A stretch of 62,032 nt of DNA, taken from positions 1 to 62,032 of the forward strand of contig UBJO01000053.1 of the NCBI GenBank assembly GCA_900465665.1, written 5' to 3'. The notes beneath the pieces are model-generated. The model saw only the letters and a program-made list of their open reading frames with translations. It was not told the origin of the DNA and did not search any database. How positions within the stretch are numbered: position 1 is the stretch's first letter; each line of letters starts with the position of its first letter. Positions 61,016-62,032 of this stretch are shown here, piece by piece. This stretch comes from Hyphomicrobiales bacterium (GTDB lineage: Bacteria; Pseudomonadota; Alphaproteobacteria; Rhizobiales; Rhizobiaceae). Made by a program: the position numbers and the translations under genes.

Positions 61016-61041
61016 GCCGGGCGCGACCACGATCGCGCCCG
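61016..61041 (+). other. Strong hairpin after the sulfatase gene
   Basis: CCGGGCGCGA (61016-61025) pairs with TCGCGCCCGG (61032-61041) around a 6-base loop, 15 bases past the sulfatase stop. No U-run follows, so it is an mRNA-stabilising end or Rho-linked terminator. Confidence 0.5.
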
Positions 61042-61094
61042 GTACATCTGACCTGTCGTAGGCATTTACGAGCCCGCGCCGTAAACGCGGCCGG

Positions 61095-61115
61095 CATTTA
61101 CCGTTGCGTACTTAC
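61095..61115 (+). promoter_or_regulatory. 21-base motif upstream of the FGE gene
   Basis: CATTTACCGTT-G-CGTACTTAC, identical at 20 of 21 positions to the copy at 59215-59235. It lies 50 bases before the FGE ATG at 61166, so sulfatase and activating enzyme are probably controlled together. Confidence 0.55.
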
Positions 61116-61165
61116 CTCGCGCGCGCGCCTGCGCGATGCTGGGCCCTCACAATCGGGAGACAGCG

Positions 61166-62032
61166 ATGACGCTTGCGTTCAGCGACACCATCGACATCGA
61201 CGCAGCACCGGCGGGAATGCGCTGGATCGAGGGCGGCACCTTCACCATGGGCTCGGACCACCACTATCCCGAGGAAGCGCCGGCGCATCCGGTGACGGTG
61301 GATGGCTTCTGGATCGATGAAACGCCCGTCACCAACCGCAAGTTCATGGAGTTCGTCAAGGCGACCGGCCATGTGACGATGGCGGAGAAGGCGCCGGATG
61401 CGCGCGACTATCCGGGCGCGCTGCCGCACATGCTGCGGGCAGGCTCCCTGCTCTTCACGCAGCCGAAGACAGTCAATGGCACCGACATCTCGCAATGGTG
61501 GACGTTCAAGTTCGGCGCCAACTGGCGGCGCCCGCTCGGCGGCATCAGCGACCTGCGCGGCAGGCTCGACCACCCGGTGGTGCACGTGGCATGGTCGGAT
61601 GCGAAGGCCTATGCCGACTGGGCGGGCCTTGAGCTTGCCACCGAAGCGGAATGGGAGTTCGCCGCGCGCGGCGGATCGGAGAGCGAATATGCCTGGGGCG
61701 ACGAGCTCTCCCCCGATGGCAAGGCGATGGCGAATACCTGGCAGGGCATCTTCCCGACACAGACGACCAAGCCGAAGGGCGAGGAGCGGACATCGGCCGT
61801 CGGCTCCTTCCCGCCCAACGGATACGGCCTTTACGACATGATCGGCAATGTCTGGGAGTGGACATCGGACTATTGGACGACGCGCCATCCGGAACCCGCG
61901 AAACATTCCTGCTGCATCCCGAGCAATCCGCGCGGGGGTGACGCAGAGGCAAGCTACGATCCGCGCCTGCCCAATATCCGCATTCCACGTCGCGTGCTGA
62001 AGGGCGGCTCTCATCTTTGCGCGCCCAATTAC
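61166..62032 (+). CDS. Formylglycine-generating enzyme (SUMF1 family), 3' end outside window
   Basis: 289 codons are visible without a stop. The start MTLAFSDTIDIDAAPAGMRW leads into IEGGTFTMGSDHHYPEEAPA, the FGE signature; later blocks are WSDAKAYADWAGLELATEAE and MIGNVWEWTSDYW. The end reads GGSHLCAPNY, with C285 as the first copper/active-site Cys; the second, in the C-x4-C pattern, would be the first codon after the window. It oxidises the Cys of the sulfatase motif to formylglycine in the cytoplasm. GGGAGA precedes the ATG. Confidence 0.92.
   Translation, partial: MTLAFSDTIDIDAAPAGMRWIEGGTFTMGSDHHYPEEAPAHPVTVDGFWIDETPVTNRKFMEFVKATGHVTMAEKAPDARDYPGALPHMLRAGSLLFTQPKTVNGTDISQWWTFKFGANWRRPLGGISDLRGRLDHPVVHVAWSDAKAYADWAGLELATEAEWEFAARGGSESEYAWGDELSPDGKAMANTWQGIFPTQTTKPKGEERTSAVGSFPPNGYGLYDMIGNVWEWTSDYWTTRHPEPAKHSCCIPSNPRGGDAEASYDPRLPNIRIPRRVLKGGSHLCAPNY

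Overview
The window looks like a chromosomal segment of a Rhizobium of the leguminosarum/etli type. The support is a chvE-gbpR pair next to gguAB and gguC, an L-arabinonate dehydratase whose key residues sit at the positions known for the R. leguminosarum enzyme, an iolG preceded by a rhizobial IolR-type site, high GC content, and dense overlapping gene packing. This is inference from gene content, not a database match.

Layout. (1) 0-17 kb is a purine and ureide breakdown region: xdhC (partial), puuD and guaD on the plus strand, and puuE, uraD, allA and uraH on the minus strand. Together they take guanine, xanthine and urate to allantoate and ureidoglycolate. Between the two halves lie a reductase, LysR genes, a quinone oxidoreductase, lldD, hicAB and a lone Phd/YefM antitoxin. 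A HepT/MntA toxin-antitoxin pair plus a second mntA copy sits inside the ureide operon and is joined to it by 4-base overlaps. (2) 15-25 kb holds a DUF1045 protein behind a perfect 21-bp palindrome, an FAD oxidoreductase and an MnmD methyltransferase starting from one shared CATG (a possible split MnmC), a large hybrid histidine kinase, an exported Tyr/Gly-rich protein, a DEAD-box helicase and an EamA permease. (3) 25-31 kb is an ATP-grasp / alpha-E / transglutaminase cluster with three transglutaminase-like genes, followed by small genes. (4) 31-50 kb is sugar uptake and oxidation: chvE-gguA-gguB-gguC plus the two remaining enzymes that turn L-arabinonate into 2-oxoglutarate, with divergent gbpR; then iolG, an acyltransferase, and a ROK regulator facing xylF-xylH-xylG.

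(5) From the tRNA-Arg(CCG) at 49.8 kb to about 57.45 kb lies a decayed Tn7/Tn5053-like element. A near-perfect 26-bp inverted repeat marks both ends, and each end has additional shorter repeats spaced about 21-22 bp, as expected of TnsB/TniA binding sites. Inside are a long TniQ/TnsD-like targeting protein, a tniB stump lacking the Walker A half, no tniA, and a compact cargo operon: a TIGR04255-type protein, an HTH protein and an unrecognised protein. This cargo is the best candidate here for an undescribed system. (6) Just outside the element are a degenerate class III nucleotidyl-cyclase-like protein, a universal stress protein, and an exported sulfatase with its formylglycine-generating enzyme. 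The last two share a 21-bp upstream motif; the enzyme gene runs off the right edge one codon before its second expected active-site cysteine.

Limits: all calls come from reading the sequence. No alignments, profile searches or comparisons with an empty site were possible.
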